A DNA stretch of 64,000 nucleotides. Origin: JBDSZL01 sp039925145 (GTDB lineage: Bacteria > Acidobacteriota > Vicinamibacteria > Vicinamibacterales > SCN-69-37). The number at the start of each line of letters is the position of its first letter. Position 1 is the first letter of the stretch. The notes beneath the pieces are model-generated. The model was not told where the DNA came from and did no database searches. It worked only from the letters and a program-made list of their open reading frames with translations. Both the position numbers and the translations under genes were made by a program. Positions 16,506 to 24,668 of the stretch are shown piece after piece. Location: contig JBDSZL010000087.1 in the NCBI GenBank assembly GCA_039925145.1, forward strand, positions 58,536 to 122,535. The letters are read 5' to 3'.

Positions 16506-17426
16506 ATGATCCGGACTCCCCGTCTTCGCGTCGCCGTCCTGCTCCTCACGATCGGAGCGACCTCGGTGTTCGCATTGCTCCAGGCCAGCCCGCGCCGCGA
16601 GCCGCAGCGTGAGACCCGCCAGCGCCATCTGGTCGTGGGCGTTCTTGGCAAAAACGATATTCCCACCCCCAGTTTGACCGCGAAGGATTTCGTAATCCGT
16701 GAAGACGGCATCGCACGGGAAGTGGTGAGTGTCTCGTCTGCCGCAGCCCCGACGCATCTCGTGCTCCTCGTCGATGACTCGGAGGCCATGCAGTCGCTGA
16801 CCATCGAGCTGCGCGCCGGGCTCGAGGGTTTTCTTGAACGCATCCGCAGCGGTGGACAGGCGCCCGCGGTGCGGCTCGCCACCTTTGGCGAGCGGCCGAA
16901 CACGCAAGTCGAATTCACGACGACGCCCGCGGCGATTACGGCGGGCGTCGAGCGCATCGCGCCACGGGTCGGCTCCGGGAGCATGCTGCTCGAGGCGCTG
17001 ATCGAGACGTGCCGGGATCTGCGAACGAGGCATGCGGAACGGCCGGTCATCGTCGCCTTCGTCAACGAACAGGGTCCAGAGCTGAGCTCTGATACGCATA
17101 CCGAGGTCATCAACGCCGTCAAGAGCGCGGGCGCCTCACTCTGGACCGTCGTGTTGCAGGACCAGGGAGGGCAGGGGACGTCAGACCCGGCGCATGAACG
17201 TGCGCAGGTGCTGGCCGAAGCCACAGCGCAAAGCGGCGGGTTCAACAAGACGATTCTCTCGCGCCAGGGCCTGCCCCCGGCGTTTCAGACGGTTGCGACG
17301 GCCCTGTCATCGCGCTACGAGCTCACCTACGTTCGACCAGACTCGCTGATTCCACCGACACGGCTCGACGTGCAGGTGCGCGACCGTTCGCTTCGCGTGC
17401 TCGCCTCTAAATGGATCGGCCAGTGA
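16506..17426 (+). CDS. VWFA-related secreted protein with degenerate MIDAS
   Basis: This 306-residue protein has an N-terminal hydrophobic signal segment (residues 8-26), then a short beta-rich region with LTAKDFVIREDGIAREV, and a von Willebrand A fold. The arrangement matches the 'VWFA-related Acidobacterial domain' family. The metal-site motif DxSxS reads DDSEA (D90-A94), so the last serine is lost and metal binding may be impaired. Its 3' end overlaps the next gene, a close relative, by 16 bp, so the pair is co-expressed and probably works together. Role unknown; VWA domains usually mediate protein-protein contact at the surface. Confidence 0.8.
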   Translation: MIRTPRLRVAVLLLTIGATSVFALLQASPRREPQRETRQRHLVVGVLGKNDIPTPSLTAKDFVIREDGIAREVVSVSSAAAPTHLVLLVDDSEAMQSLTIELRAGLEGFLERIRSGGQAPAVRLATFGERPNTQVEFTTTPAAITAGVERIAPRVGSGSMLLEALIETCRDLRTRHAERPVIVAFVNEQGPELSSDTHTEVINAVKSAGASLWTVVLQDQGGQGTSDPAHERAQVLAEATAQSGGFNKTILSRQGLPPAFQTVATALSSRYELTYVRPDSLIPPTRLDVQVRDRSLRVLASKWIGQ

Positions 17427-18340
17427 TTGGCCGGGCCTTTTCGACAGTCGCGGTCGCGGCGGTCATGGCCGCGTCACTCACGGCTGCGCAGGTCTTTCGC
17501 GCGGGCACAGACCTCGTCCTCTTGAGCGTCACGGTCACCGACGCGAAGAACCACTCGGTGGCGACGCTCAACCGTGAAGACTTTCAGGTACTCGAGGACG
17601 GCGTCGGCCAAGAGGTGACGGTCTTCTCGCGTGAGGCACAGCCCATCTCGCTGTCGCTGCTGCTCGACACCAGCACCAGCATGGAGTCGAAGCTGGGGAT
17701 GGCGCAGGAGGCGGCCATCGGGTTCTGTCGTCGGCTCGGTCCGAGGGACGTCGCGCAGATCATCACCTTTGCCAGCGAGACGCAGATCCGCCAGCCGTTC
17801 ACCCACGACAGCGGGGCGCTCGAGACGGCGATTCGGCAGATTCACGCCGGCGGATCCACGTCTCTCTACACGGCCCTCTATATCGCGCTCAACGAGCTCA
17901 ACCGCGCCCGCCGCGCGCAGGCGCCCGACGAAATCCGGCGCCAGGCCATTGTCGTGCTGTCAGATGGCGAGAACACGTCCGGTCTGCTCGGTTACGAAGA
18001 CGTGCTCGATCTGGCCCGGCGATCGAACGTGGCCGTGTACGCGATCGGATTGCGATCGGCCGAAGACAGAGCGTCCCACAGTTTCAACGAAGCCGACTTC
18101 GTGCTCCGTAGTCTGGCCCAGACGAGTGGCGCGCGACTGTTCCTGGTGGATCAGCCCGCGCAGTTGCCCGCCATCTACACGCAGATTGCCGACGAGCTCG
18201 CCAACCAGTACACCGTCGGGTACATCTCGAAGAACGCCAAACGTGATGGCGCCTGGCGCCAGATCACGGTCAGAGTGCGTCAGGCTGGCGTGACTGCGCG
18301 CACTAAATCCGGATATTTCGCCCCAGCCAAGGACAAGTGA
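17411..18340 (+). CDS. VWFA-related secreted protein with intact MIDAS
   Basis: This 309-residue protein has a signal-like N-terminus (residues 10-26, ending AAQVFRAG), then the conserved lead-in LVLLSVTVTDAKNHSV and LNREDFQVLEDG, and a VWA domain with an intact MIDAS motif DTSTS (D86-S90). It contains VVLSDGENTSG, the second metal/loop motif of the fold. It is a clear paralogue of its upstream neighbour and overlaps it by 16 bp. Such pairs are frequent in Acidobacteria; their partners and ligands are not established. The cobA-hemD fusion begins inside its stop codon, so the three genes form one transcript. Confidence 0.85.
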   Translation: MDRPVIGRAFSTVAVAAVMAASLTAAQVFRAGTDLVLLSVTVTDAKNHSVATLNREDFQVLEDGVGQEVTVFSREAQPISLSLLLDTSTSMESKLGMAQEAAIGFCRRLGPRDVAQIITFASETQIRQPFTHDSGALETAIRQIHAGGSTSLYTALYIALNELNRARRAQAPDEIRRQAIVVLSDGENTSGLLGYEDVLDLARRSNVAVYAIGLRSAEDRASHSFNEADFVLRSLAQTSGARLFLVDQPAQLPAIYTQIADELANQYTVGYISKNAKRDGAWRQITVRVRQAGVTARTKSGYFAPAKDK

Positions 18341-19884
18341 CCCCTCCCACAGGACGTGTGTTCATCATTGGCGCAGGCCCGGGCGATCCGGGCCTGATGA
18401 CCGTTCGCGGCGTGCGGCTGCTTGCCGAGGCGACCGTGGTCGTCTACGACCGCAACACCGAGCGGGTGCTCCGCTGGGCCCGACCCGATGCCGAGATGAT
18501 CGAAGCCGGGGCGCCGGCCGAGCGTGACACGGCACAGGACGCCCTCTCCATGCTTGTCGCCGAGAAGGCCCGCGATGGCCATATCGTCGCGCGAGTGAAA
18601 TGGGGCGACCCCTTCGTGTTCGACAGCGGGGCCAAGGAAGCGCTGTTTCTCCACGAGCAGGGTGTCCCCTTCGAAGTGGTGCCAGGGATACCGGCAGCCA
18701 TGGGCATGAGCGCCTACGCCGGCGTCCCGCTCACGTATCCGGGCGCCGGGGACGCACTGGTACTGGTGCGCGGCCAGGAGGACGAAAGCGGCCGCCTCGC
18801 CGAGCTCGATTGGCAGGCGCTCGCGCGTGTCGACGGCACGCTGGCCTGCTTTGCCGGCGCGCGCATGGTACCGGCTATTTTGCAGCGGCTGCTCGACCAT
18901 GGAGCGGCACCGGACACGCCCGGGGCGCTCATCTACCACGGCACGACCCCCACACAACGCACAGTCACGGGTACGCTTCGTGAGTTGCTCGATCACACGG
19001 CAGCCGCCATCGATCCCAACGCGGCGCTGCTGATTCTCGGTGCGGTGACCGGTTTGCGCAATCACCTGCGCTGGTTCGACGAACGCCCTCTCTTCGGACG
19101 ACGAATCGTGGTGACGCGATCGCCGGAGCAGGCTGACGACCTGGTGGACAGACTCGAGTCGCTGGGAGCGCAGGCCATCTCGGCGCCAACGTTCCGGATG
19201 GCGTCGGCCGACGATCCGGAGGCGGTCGACAGAGCGGCCGCTTCGGTGGATGACTTTCAGTGGGTCGTGTTCGAAGCGGCCAGTGCCGTGACCCGGTTCC
19301 TCGGAGCGCTCTCCCGGGGCCCGCGCGATATCCGCGCCTTCGGCGCGGTACGAGTCTGCGCAATCGGACCGTCCACTGCAGACCGGCTCATCGCCGCCGG
19401 GATCAAGCCTGACGTGGTCGTCGCCGAGGTTGGCGCGGAGAGCATCGGCGATGCCATCGCCGACCGAGCGCCCGTGGCGGGTCAGCGCGTCCTGATCGTT
19501 CGCCCCGATCACGTGAGGGCGACGATCGGCGACGACCTGGAGCGACGTGGCGCGCACGTCGTAGACCTGGTGGCGTATCGCACCGCGGCGGCGTCGCCCG
19601 ATTCGCCCGCGGCGCAACACATCTACCGCCTGCTCCTCGAAAATCGCGTCGATGCAGTCACGTTCACCAGCCCCACGGCGGTCCGACGTTTCGCAGGATT
19701 GATTGGAGAGGAGCAGGCCGCCGACCTGCTGAACACCACGATCGTGGCGGCTATCGGCCCGGTCACGGCGGCCGCGGCCCGCGCGCTCGGCGTCCGCGAT
19801 CCTCTGGTGCCCGACGCGTATTCGGTGGAAGGACTGGTGCGGCTGCTGACCGAGCAGTTCAGGAGCTCGCAGCTGCCCGTCTGA
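18337..19884 (+). CDS. Uroporphyrinogen-III C-methyltransferase / uroporphyrinogen-III synthase fusion
   Basis: This 515-residue protein has two enzymes in one chain. Residues 1 to about 245 are a SUMT/CobA domain with the SAM loop GAGPGDPGLMTVRG, VVVYDR and the GTPAAMGM-type segment (PGIPAAMGMSAYAGVPLT). From about residue 250 follows a HemD domain with RRIVVTRSPEQADDL and, later, RVLIVRPDHVRATIGDDL. HemD closes the tetrapyrrole ring and the CobA domain methylates C2 and C7 towards sirohaem or cobalamin. Usual neighbours (hemC, hemB) are absent. The GTG at 18337 overlaps the previous stop. Fusions of these two enzymes are known in several phyla; the call is firm. Confidence 0.92.
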   Translation: MTPPTGRVFIIGAGPGDPGLMTVRGVRLLAEATVVVYDRNTERVLRWARPDAEMIEAGAPAERDTAQDALSMLVAEKARDGHIVARVKWGDPFVFDSGAKEALFLHEQGVPFEVVPGIPAAMGMSAYAGVPLTYPGAGDALVLVRGQEDESGRLAELDWQALARVDGTLACFAGARMVPAILQRLLDHGAAPDTPGALIYHGTTPTQRTVTGTLRELLDHTAAAIDPNAALLILGAVTGLRNHLRWFDERPLFGRRIVVTRSPEQADDLVDRLESLGAQAISAPTFRMASADDPEAVDRAAASVDDFQWVVFEAASAVTRFLGALSRGPRDIRAFGAVRVCAIGPSTADRLIAAGIKPDVVVAEVGAESIGDAIADRAPVAGQRVLIVRPDHVRATIGDDLERRGAHVVDLVAYRTAAASPDSPAAQHIYRLLLENRVDAVTFTSPTAVRRFAGLIGEEQAADLLNTTIVAAIGPVTAAAARALGVRDPLVPDAYSVEGLVRLLTEQFRSSQLPV

Positions 19885-19893
19885 CGTCCGCCT

Positions 19894-20901
19894 CTAAGCT
19901 TTCTTGCCACCCCAGTAGGCGGGCAGCACCATGTCGCGCATGGTCCGCAGCCCGGGCGCGGCCTGGAGCAGCTTCGGAATCGAGTTGACGACAATGGCTT
20001 CGGTCGCGATGTCGCCGTGCACGCCCCCCGAAATCTTCATCGTCAATGGCGGCACCCCGGCGATACGCACCGCATCGAATGACTCCGGCGCATCCAGGTA
20101 GGCCTCCATGTGGAGGGTGATGAGCGGCCGCCCTTTGCGGTAGCCGACGCCGTCCTGCACTAGTCCACTCACGTGACCGGGCGCCACCGTAATGGGGCCG
20201 CTCGACACCGCGCTCGTCGCCAGCTTGGGTTGGATGTCGTCGCTGATGCGATCGAGCTTCCAACCCATCGCGTCGGCAATCATGCTGATCGACTGGGCCA
20301 GCCCGACGTGCCGCACCGTGCCTGCTTCGAGCTGAGCGGAGAACTCCTCCACAGTCAGGCCCGCGCCAATCTTGCGCTGGAAAGGCTGGCGGCGCGACCG
20401 GGCGTCCTGCACGCGATCGACCTCGATGCTGTCCACCCGCGCACACACGGCGGTCAAGGCGATCGGCAATGCGTCCATCACGAAGCCGGGGTTCACTCCC
20501 GTTGCGAGCACCGCGACCCTTCCGCGCTTGGCCAGCGCGTCGATCCGCTTGGCCATGGCCGCGTGCTGTTTGACCGGATACGCGAGCTCTTCGGTCGTGG
20601 ACACAATCGGAACCTTCAGCTTCAGCACCGTCTCCAGAACGGGAAGGACCTGGACGAGCGAGGAGCTGGTGCACAGCACCACGACGTCGGCACGCGTCGC
20701 ACGAATCGCCTGGGCGAGATCCTGGGTCACCACAACGCCCAGCCGTCGCCGCAGTCGGCACACCTCGCCGACGTCGCGCCCAATCTTGGCGGGATCGACG
20801 TCGACGGCGCCGACGGTCAGCAGCCCGGGCCTGCTGGCAGTCTGCCGGACGACGCCGGCTCCGATCGGTCCGAGACCGACGTGCAGAACTTTGATGGGCA
20901 A
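19894..20901 (-). CDS. Dihydrodipicolinate reductase-like / 2,4-diaminopentanoate dehydrogenase-like oxidoreductase
   Basis: This protein (335 residues from the TTG at 20901) starts with a Rossmann fold, KVLHVGLGPIGAGV, and has ADVVVLCTSSSL and ATGVNPGFVMDALP further on. This resembles the DapB-N-like dehydrogenases that include 2,4-diaminopentanoate dehydrogenase of ornithine degradation. It therefore probably oxidises or reduces an amino-acid-derived substrate with NAD(P). The TTG is preceded by GGAG at good spacing; the frame is open upstream to 20970 but that part reads poorly. It faces the cobA-hemD fusion tail to tail, 9 bp apart. No ornithine-pathway genes are nearby, so the substrate is uncertain. 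Confidence 0.7.
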   Translation of the reverse strand: MPIKVLHVGLGPIGAGVVRQTASRPGLLTVGAVDVDPAKIGRDVGEVCRLRRRLGVVVTQDLAQAIRATRADVVVLCTSSSLVQVLPVLETVLKLKVPIVSTTEELAYPVKQHAAMAKRIDALAKRGRVAVLATGVNPGFVMDALPIALTAVCARVDSIEVDRVQDARSRRQPFQRKIGAGLTVEEFSAQLEAGTVRHVGLAQSISMIADAMGWKLDRISDDIQPKLATSAVSSGPITVAPGHVSGLVQDGVGYRKGRPLITLHMEAYLDAPESFDAVRIAGVPPLTMKISGGVHGDIATEAIVVNSIPKLLQAAPGLRTMRDMVLPAYWGGKKA

Positions 20902-21024
20902 GGTTATGACTCCAGCAGAAGCAATCAATTGTAGGATCTCTCGGCCCCTGCATGCGTCCCTTCCTGCCAAGCTATGCGCTCGTCACGTGACCGGCTTCCG
21001 CCGCCTGGCAGACCGCGAGGGCAC

Positions 21025-22026
21025 GTGACGAATGCGCTTCGACGTGGCTGGCGCCTGGCCGTTTCCGCCCCGGCGGTGTTCCTCGGCGCCTGGGTCCTGA
21101 CGCTGGCAGCCGGCTTTCTGCTCTCGACGGCCGTGGGCGGCCCCGTCGAGGTCGAGCCTGGACTCGGCCTAGTGGCGCGCAGCGGCGAATACCGTGGCAT
21201 ATCGATCGGCGCCGGTGCCCAGCCCGGGGCTGCTGCCATCGCCGACCAGCTCGCCCGCGAGTTGCTCGGGTTCGGCGCAATCCCGACCACCCTCAGTCCT
21301 ATGCTGATAGCGAAACCGTTCAATGCGGCTCTCGCGGGCGTCGTCTGCGCCTGGTTGCTGGGCTGGACCTTCGCGATGGGAGGGGTCCTCGCGCGGTTTG
21401 CTCGCGGTGCGCCCCTCCGGGCCCCAGCGTTCCTGTCGGCATGCCGCACCTCGTTCTTCCCGCTTCTGCGGCTTGGCGTGCTCGTGGGGCTGAGCTACTG
21501 GGCGCTGCTTGTCTGGGTAAATCCCTGGCTTGGCCGCCTGACAATGCCGGCTGCTGGTGTGACGGGCGATCCCGGAAGGCTGCAGGCTCGAGCCCTCGTT
21601 TCCGCTCTTTTTGTGCTGGGCATGGCGCTGGTCAGCGTGGTCTCCGACTTCGCGAGAATCCGCCTTGTGGTCGAGGACCGATTGAGTGCGGTTGCCGTAG
21701 TGGCCGCATCCGCGCGGTTCATTCGACGACGGCTCGCGAGGGTTGGGGCGCTCTTCGCCGCGAACATCGTGCTGCAACTCCTCCTTGCGACGCTCTGGCT
21801 GAGCATGGCTCCCCTGGGCTATACATCCGCGTGGGTGATATTCCTGATCGGCCAGATCTACCTGCTCGTTCGGCTGGTCGCTCGTCTCGCGCTCATCGCC
21901 TCGGAGGTGACGTTCTTCCAGGACGAGCTTGGCGGATATCCGACAACTGGGGAGGCCGAGCCGATCTGGCCTGATTCTCCGGCCGCCGACCCCGCTTCGG
22001 GCGTGAGCGCCAGCCCGCACCGATGA
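21025..22026 (+). CDS. Polytopic membrane protein of unknown function
   Basis: I do not recognise this 333-residue protein. It has an N-terminal helix (VFLGAWVLTLAAGFLLST), a periplasmic-looking loop of about 60 residues, and four or five further helices, two of them long. The segment FIRRRLARVGALF between helices and the late IYLLVRLVARLALIASEVTFFQ resemble loosely defined 'DUF'-type inner-membrane proteins with repeated helix-loop-helix units. The GTG at 21025 has GAGGG 5 nt upstream; an ATG at 20974 in the same frame is less likely. It stands alone between a divergent reductase and a small hypothetical gene. Confidence 0.75.
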   Translation: MTNALRRGWRLAVSAPAVFLGAWVLTLAAGFLLSTAVGGPVEVEPGLGLVARSGEYRGISIGAGAQPGAAAIADQLARELLGFGAIPTTLSPMLIAKPFNAALAGVVCAWLLGWTFAMGGVLARFARGAPLRAPAFLSACRTSFFPLLRLGVLVGLSYWALLVWVNPWLGRLTMPAAGVTGDPGRLQARALVSALFVLGMALVSVVSDFARIRLVVEDRLSAVAVVAASARFIRRRLARVGALFAANIVLQLLLATLWLSMAPLGYTSAWVIFLIGQIYLLVRLVARLALIASEVTFFQDELGGYPTTGEAEPIWPDSPAADPASGVSASPHR

Positions 22027-22081
22027 TGTCGGGCCGGGTCCGGGTAGTCTTGCCGGCGCGAGAAGACATACACTGAAAACC

Positions 22082-22471
22082 GTGCCCGGCATAGAACGAC
22101 TGCCGACGGGCGTGCCACGAAATGCGCCGACGCATCCGCACGACGCGATGGAGGATCTGCGGTGCTTCGTCACGATGAGCCGCCGGCACGAGACGGATGT
22201 CAGGCAGCGGCAGATCCTCGCTAGAATCGACGACGACCCGGAATCGACGCTGATGTTTGGCGACGTGGTGACCTGCGAGGTTCAGCCCGGGACTCATCTT
22301 CTGCGGGCCAACAACACGCTGTTCTGGAAGCGGTTGAAGTTCGGCATCGAACCGGGGGAACATCTCGAGTTCCGGCTCATCAACCGATCGGGCCGGTTCA
22401 CGCTCGGGCTGCTCGCCGTGCTTGGCGTGGCGCCGTTGTTTCTGAAGATCGAGCGCCGAAGCATCGCCTAG
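22082..22471 (+). CDS. Small PEGA-like hypothetical protein
   Basis: This 129-residue protein has no firm family. Its core (QILARIDDDPESTLMFGD, VQPGTHLLRANNTLFWKRLKF, EPGEHLEFRLIN) looks like a beta-sandwich of PEGA or carbohydrate-binding type, in which a polypeptide extends from a 'ground-state value, prefactor, correction' pattern, followed by one hydrophobic helix (LGLLAVLGVAPLFL). It is probably a membrane-anchored small protein with the helix at its C-terminus. The GTG at 22082 has a TACACT box 7 nt upstream (22069-22074), favouring this start; ATGs at 22148 and 22175 are alternatives. Function unknown. Confidence 0.65.
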   Translation: MPGIERLPTGVPRNAPTHPHDAMEDLRCFVTMSRRHETDVRQRQILARIDDDPESTLMFGDVVTCEVQPGTHLLRANNTLFWKRLKFGIEPGEHLEFRLINRSGRFTLGLLAVLGVAPLFLKIERRSIA

Positions 22472-22557
22472 TTGGAACCCCGGCGGTCTCCAGCATCACA
22501 GGCAGGTCTGCGGAGTCGAGCGCACGGTGCGCTCGAGAGGAGAATGAAGGTCTCACG

Positions 22558-24156
22558 ATGATCGGAGTGCAAGGCGTTTCGATGCGGTATGGCGGCAAGG
22601 TGCTGTTCGAAGACGTGACGACCACGTTTTCATCGGGACGCCGCTACGGGCTGACGGGTCCGAACGGGTCTGGCAAGTCGACGTTCATGAAGCTGCTGAC
22701 TGGTGAGCTGCAGCCGCAGAAGGGCACCGTGTCGACGCCGCGCAAGTTGGGCGTGCTCCGGCAGGATCAGTTCGCCTTCGACGAGTTCCGCGTGATTGAC
22801 GCCGTCGTGATGGGAAATGCCCGGCTCTGGAAGGCGTTGCAGGACCGCGAGAAGCTGTACGAGAAGACCGACCTCACCGATGAAGACGGCATGCGGCTGG
22901 GCGAGCTCGAGGGAATCGTCGGCGAAGAGGACGGCTATACCGCGGAGAGTGACGCGGCAATCCTGCTGCAAGGGCTCGACATCGCGGATGAGTTGCACGA
23001 CCGGACGATGGCCGAACTGCAGGGCGGTCAGAAGGTGCGCGTGCTGCTCGCACAGGCGCTATTCGGCCACCCCCAGGCTCTGCTGCTCGACGAGCCGACC
23101 AACCATCTGGATCTCGACTCGATTCATTGGCTTCGCGAGTTCCTGATCCGCTACGACGGCACGCTGATCGTCATCTCGCACGACAGGCACTTTCTCAACG
23201 GCGTCTGCACCCACACTGCAGACATCGACTACCAGACCATCATCACCTACACCGGCGGATACGACGACATGGTGATGGCCAAAACGCAGATCCGCTCGAC
23301 GATCGAAGGGCAGAATGCGCAGCGCGAGAAGAAGATCGAACAGCTCAACGACTTCATCGCGCGGTTTTCGGCCGGCACGCGATCGAGTCAGGTGCAGTCA
23401 CGTCGCAAGGAAGTCGAGCGTCTGCAGACCACTGAGCTGGCGCGCTCCAACATCCAGCGGCCGTACATCCGGTTTCAGATGAACCGTCCTTCCGGCAAGG
23501 TGGCGCTCGAATGCAGCGGCGTCTCAAAGGCATTTGGGGCGCTGCGGGTGCTTCCCGGGTTCGGCGCCATCGTGAACCGCGGCGAGAAGATCGTGCTCGT
23601 CGGCCGCAACGGCGTGGGGAAGACCACGCTCCTCCGCGCGCTTCTGGCTGACGCGCCCGGGATGAAGGCCTCGCGTGCCGATATCGACAGCGGCACCGCG
23701 CGCTGGGGTCACGAAGTGTCGATCGGCTACTTTCCGCAGGATGCGACCGGGCTTATCGAGAAAGGCTGGACGGCTGCCGACTGGCTCCATCAGTTCGACC
23801 CGGCCGCCTCCCGACAGGATATCCACGGGCTGCTCGGGCAGATGCTCTTCACCGGCGAAGAGGGCCTGAAGCCCACGCATGCCCTTTCGGGCGGCGAGAC
23901 CGCACGCCTGCTGTTCTGCCGCATCATGCTGCAGAAGCCAAACGTCCTGGTGCTCGACGAGCCAACCAATCACCTCGATCTCGAATCCATCAACGCACTC
24001 AACGTCGCCCTGCAGAAGTACGAGGGTACCCTGCTGCTCGTGACCCACGACCAGGACCTGATGGAGGAAGTCGGCACCCGGATCTGGCACTTCGGCGAGG
24101 GTCGGATCGACGACTTCAAAGGGACCTACGAGGAGTTCGAAGGCTCAGCCGCGTGA
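22558..24156 (+). CDS. ABC-F family ATPase (YbiT-like)
   Basis: This 532-residue soluble protein has two ABC ATPase domains and no membrane segment. Domain 1 has Walker A GPNGSGKST, signature LQGGQ and Walker B LLLDEPTNHLD. A charged linker (ARFSAGTRSSQVQSRRKEVE) leads to domain 2, with GRNGVGKTT, LSGGE and VLVLDEPTNHLD. ABC-F proteins bind the ribosomal E site and assist stalled or antibiotic-inhibited ribosomes. The length and linker favour the YbiT/EttA-like housekeeping group over resistance types. GAAGG precedes the ATG at 22558. A perfect 9-bp GC stem (22516-22536) lies upstream in the leader. It overlaps the next gene by 4 bp. Confidence 0.93.
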   Translation: MIGVQGVSMRYGGKVLFEDVTTTFSSGRRYGLTGPNGSGKSTFMKLLTGELQPQKGTVSTPRKLGVLRQDQFAFDEFRVIDAVVMGNARLWKALQDREKLYEKTDLTDEDGMRLGELEGIVGEEDGYTAESDAAILLQGLDIADELHDRTMAELQGGQKVRVLLAQALFGHPQALLLDEPTNHLDLDSIHWLREFLIRYDGTLIVISHDRHFLNGVCTHTADIDYQTIITYTGGYDDMVMAKTQIRSTIEGQNAQREKKIEQLNDFIARFSAGTRSSQVQSRRKEVERLQTTELARSNIQRPYIRFQMNRPSGKVALECSGVSKAFGALRVLPGFGAIVNRGEKIVLVGRNGVGKTTLLRALLADAPGMKASRADIDSGTARWGHEVSIGYFPQDATGLIEKGWTAADWLHQFDPAASRQDIHGLLGQMLFTGEEGLKPTHALSGGETARLLFCRIMLQKPNVLVLDEPTNHLDLESINALNVALQKYEGTLLLVTHDQDLMEEVGTRIWHFGEGRIDDFKGTYEEFEGSAA

Positions 24157-24650
24157 TGTCCCTGCTGCGATACGTGGCGCTGGTCGCGCTGGCGCTGTGG
24201 GTCGGAGGGCTCGTCGCGCTCGGCGGCGTCGCGGCGCCGACCATCTTCCGTGTCCTCGAACAGCAGATGCCGAGCGGCGGTCGCGAGTTGGCCGGCGTGC
24301 TGTTCGGCACCATCTTCTCCACGTTTCAGCACGTGTCGTGGGGACTGGGCCTGGTGCTGCTGGCCTCGCTCGCCGCGCGCGCGGCGCTCGGCCCGCGGCC
24401 TCCCCGCTTCGGGCGCCGCATGTGGGTGGTCAGCGGCATGCTGGCCGGCAGCCTTCTGGCAACCTTCGTCATCGCGCCACGCATCGAGACCATTCGGGCG
24501 AGTGTCCCGGGACCTGTCGCCAGCCTGCCAGACGACGATGCGCGCAAGGTCACCTTTGGTCGCTTGCACGGGCTCTCGAACGGACTCCTGCTGGTCATCG
24601 TCGCAGCCGGTCTCGGTCTGATGTGGACCGAGGCACGCGAGCAGCCCTGA
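24153..24650 (+). CDS. DUF4149 domain-containing membrane protein
   Basis: This 165-residue protein has four hydrophobic helices and matches the DUF4149 pattern: LALWVGGLVALGGVAAPTIF near the start, HVSWGLGLVLL in the middle, then IAPRIETIRASVPGP and GRLHGLSNGLLL. Homologues occur widely beside unrelated genes; the function is not known. The start may be the GTG at 24153 or the ATG at 24156; either overlaps or abuts the end of the ABC-F gene. It converges with a long M16 peptidase gene 18 bp away, with no visible terminator in between. Confidence 0.85.
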   Translation: MMSLLRYVALVALALWVGGLVALGGVAAPTIFRVLEQQMPSGGRELAGVLFGTIFSTFQHVSWGLGLVLLASLAARAALGPRPPRFGRRMWVVSGMLAGSLLATFVIAPRIETIRASVPGPVASLPDDDARKVTFGRLHGLSNGLLLVIVAAGLGLMWTEAREQP

Positions 24651-24668
24651 GCGGTCGCGCACTCCCAG

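Noticed and set aside
22544..22561. A 5-codon leader ORF (MKVSR) whose stop overlaps the ABC-F start
   Set aside because: The nearest GAGGAG lies only 1 nt before its ATG, too close for initiation, whereas GAAGG fits the ABC-F start itself.
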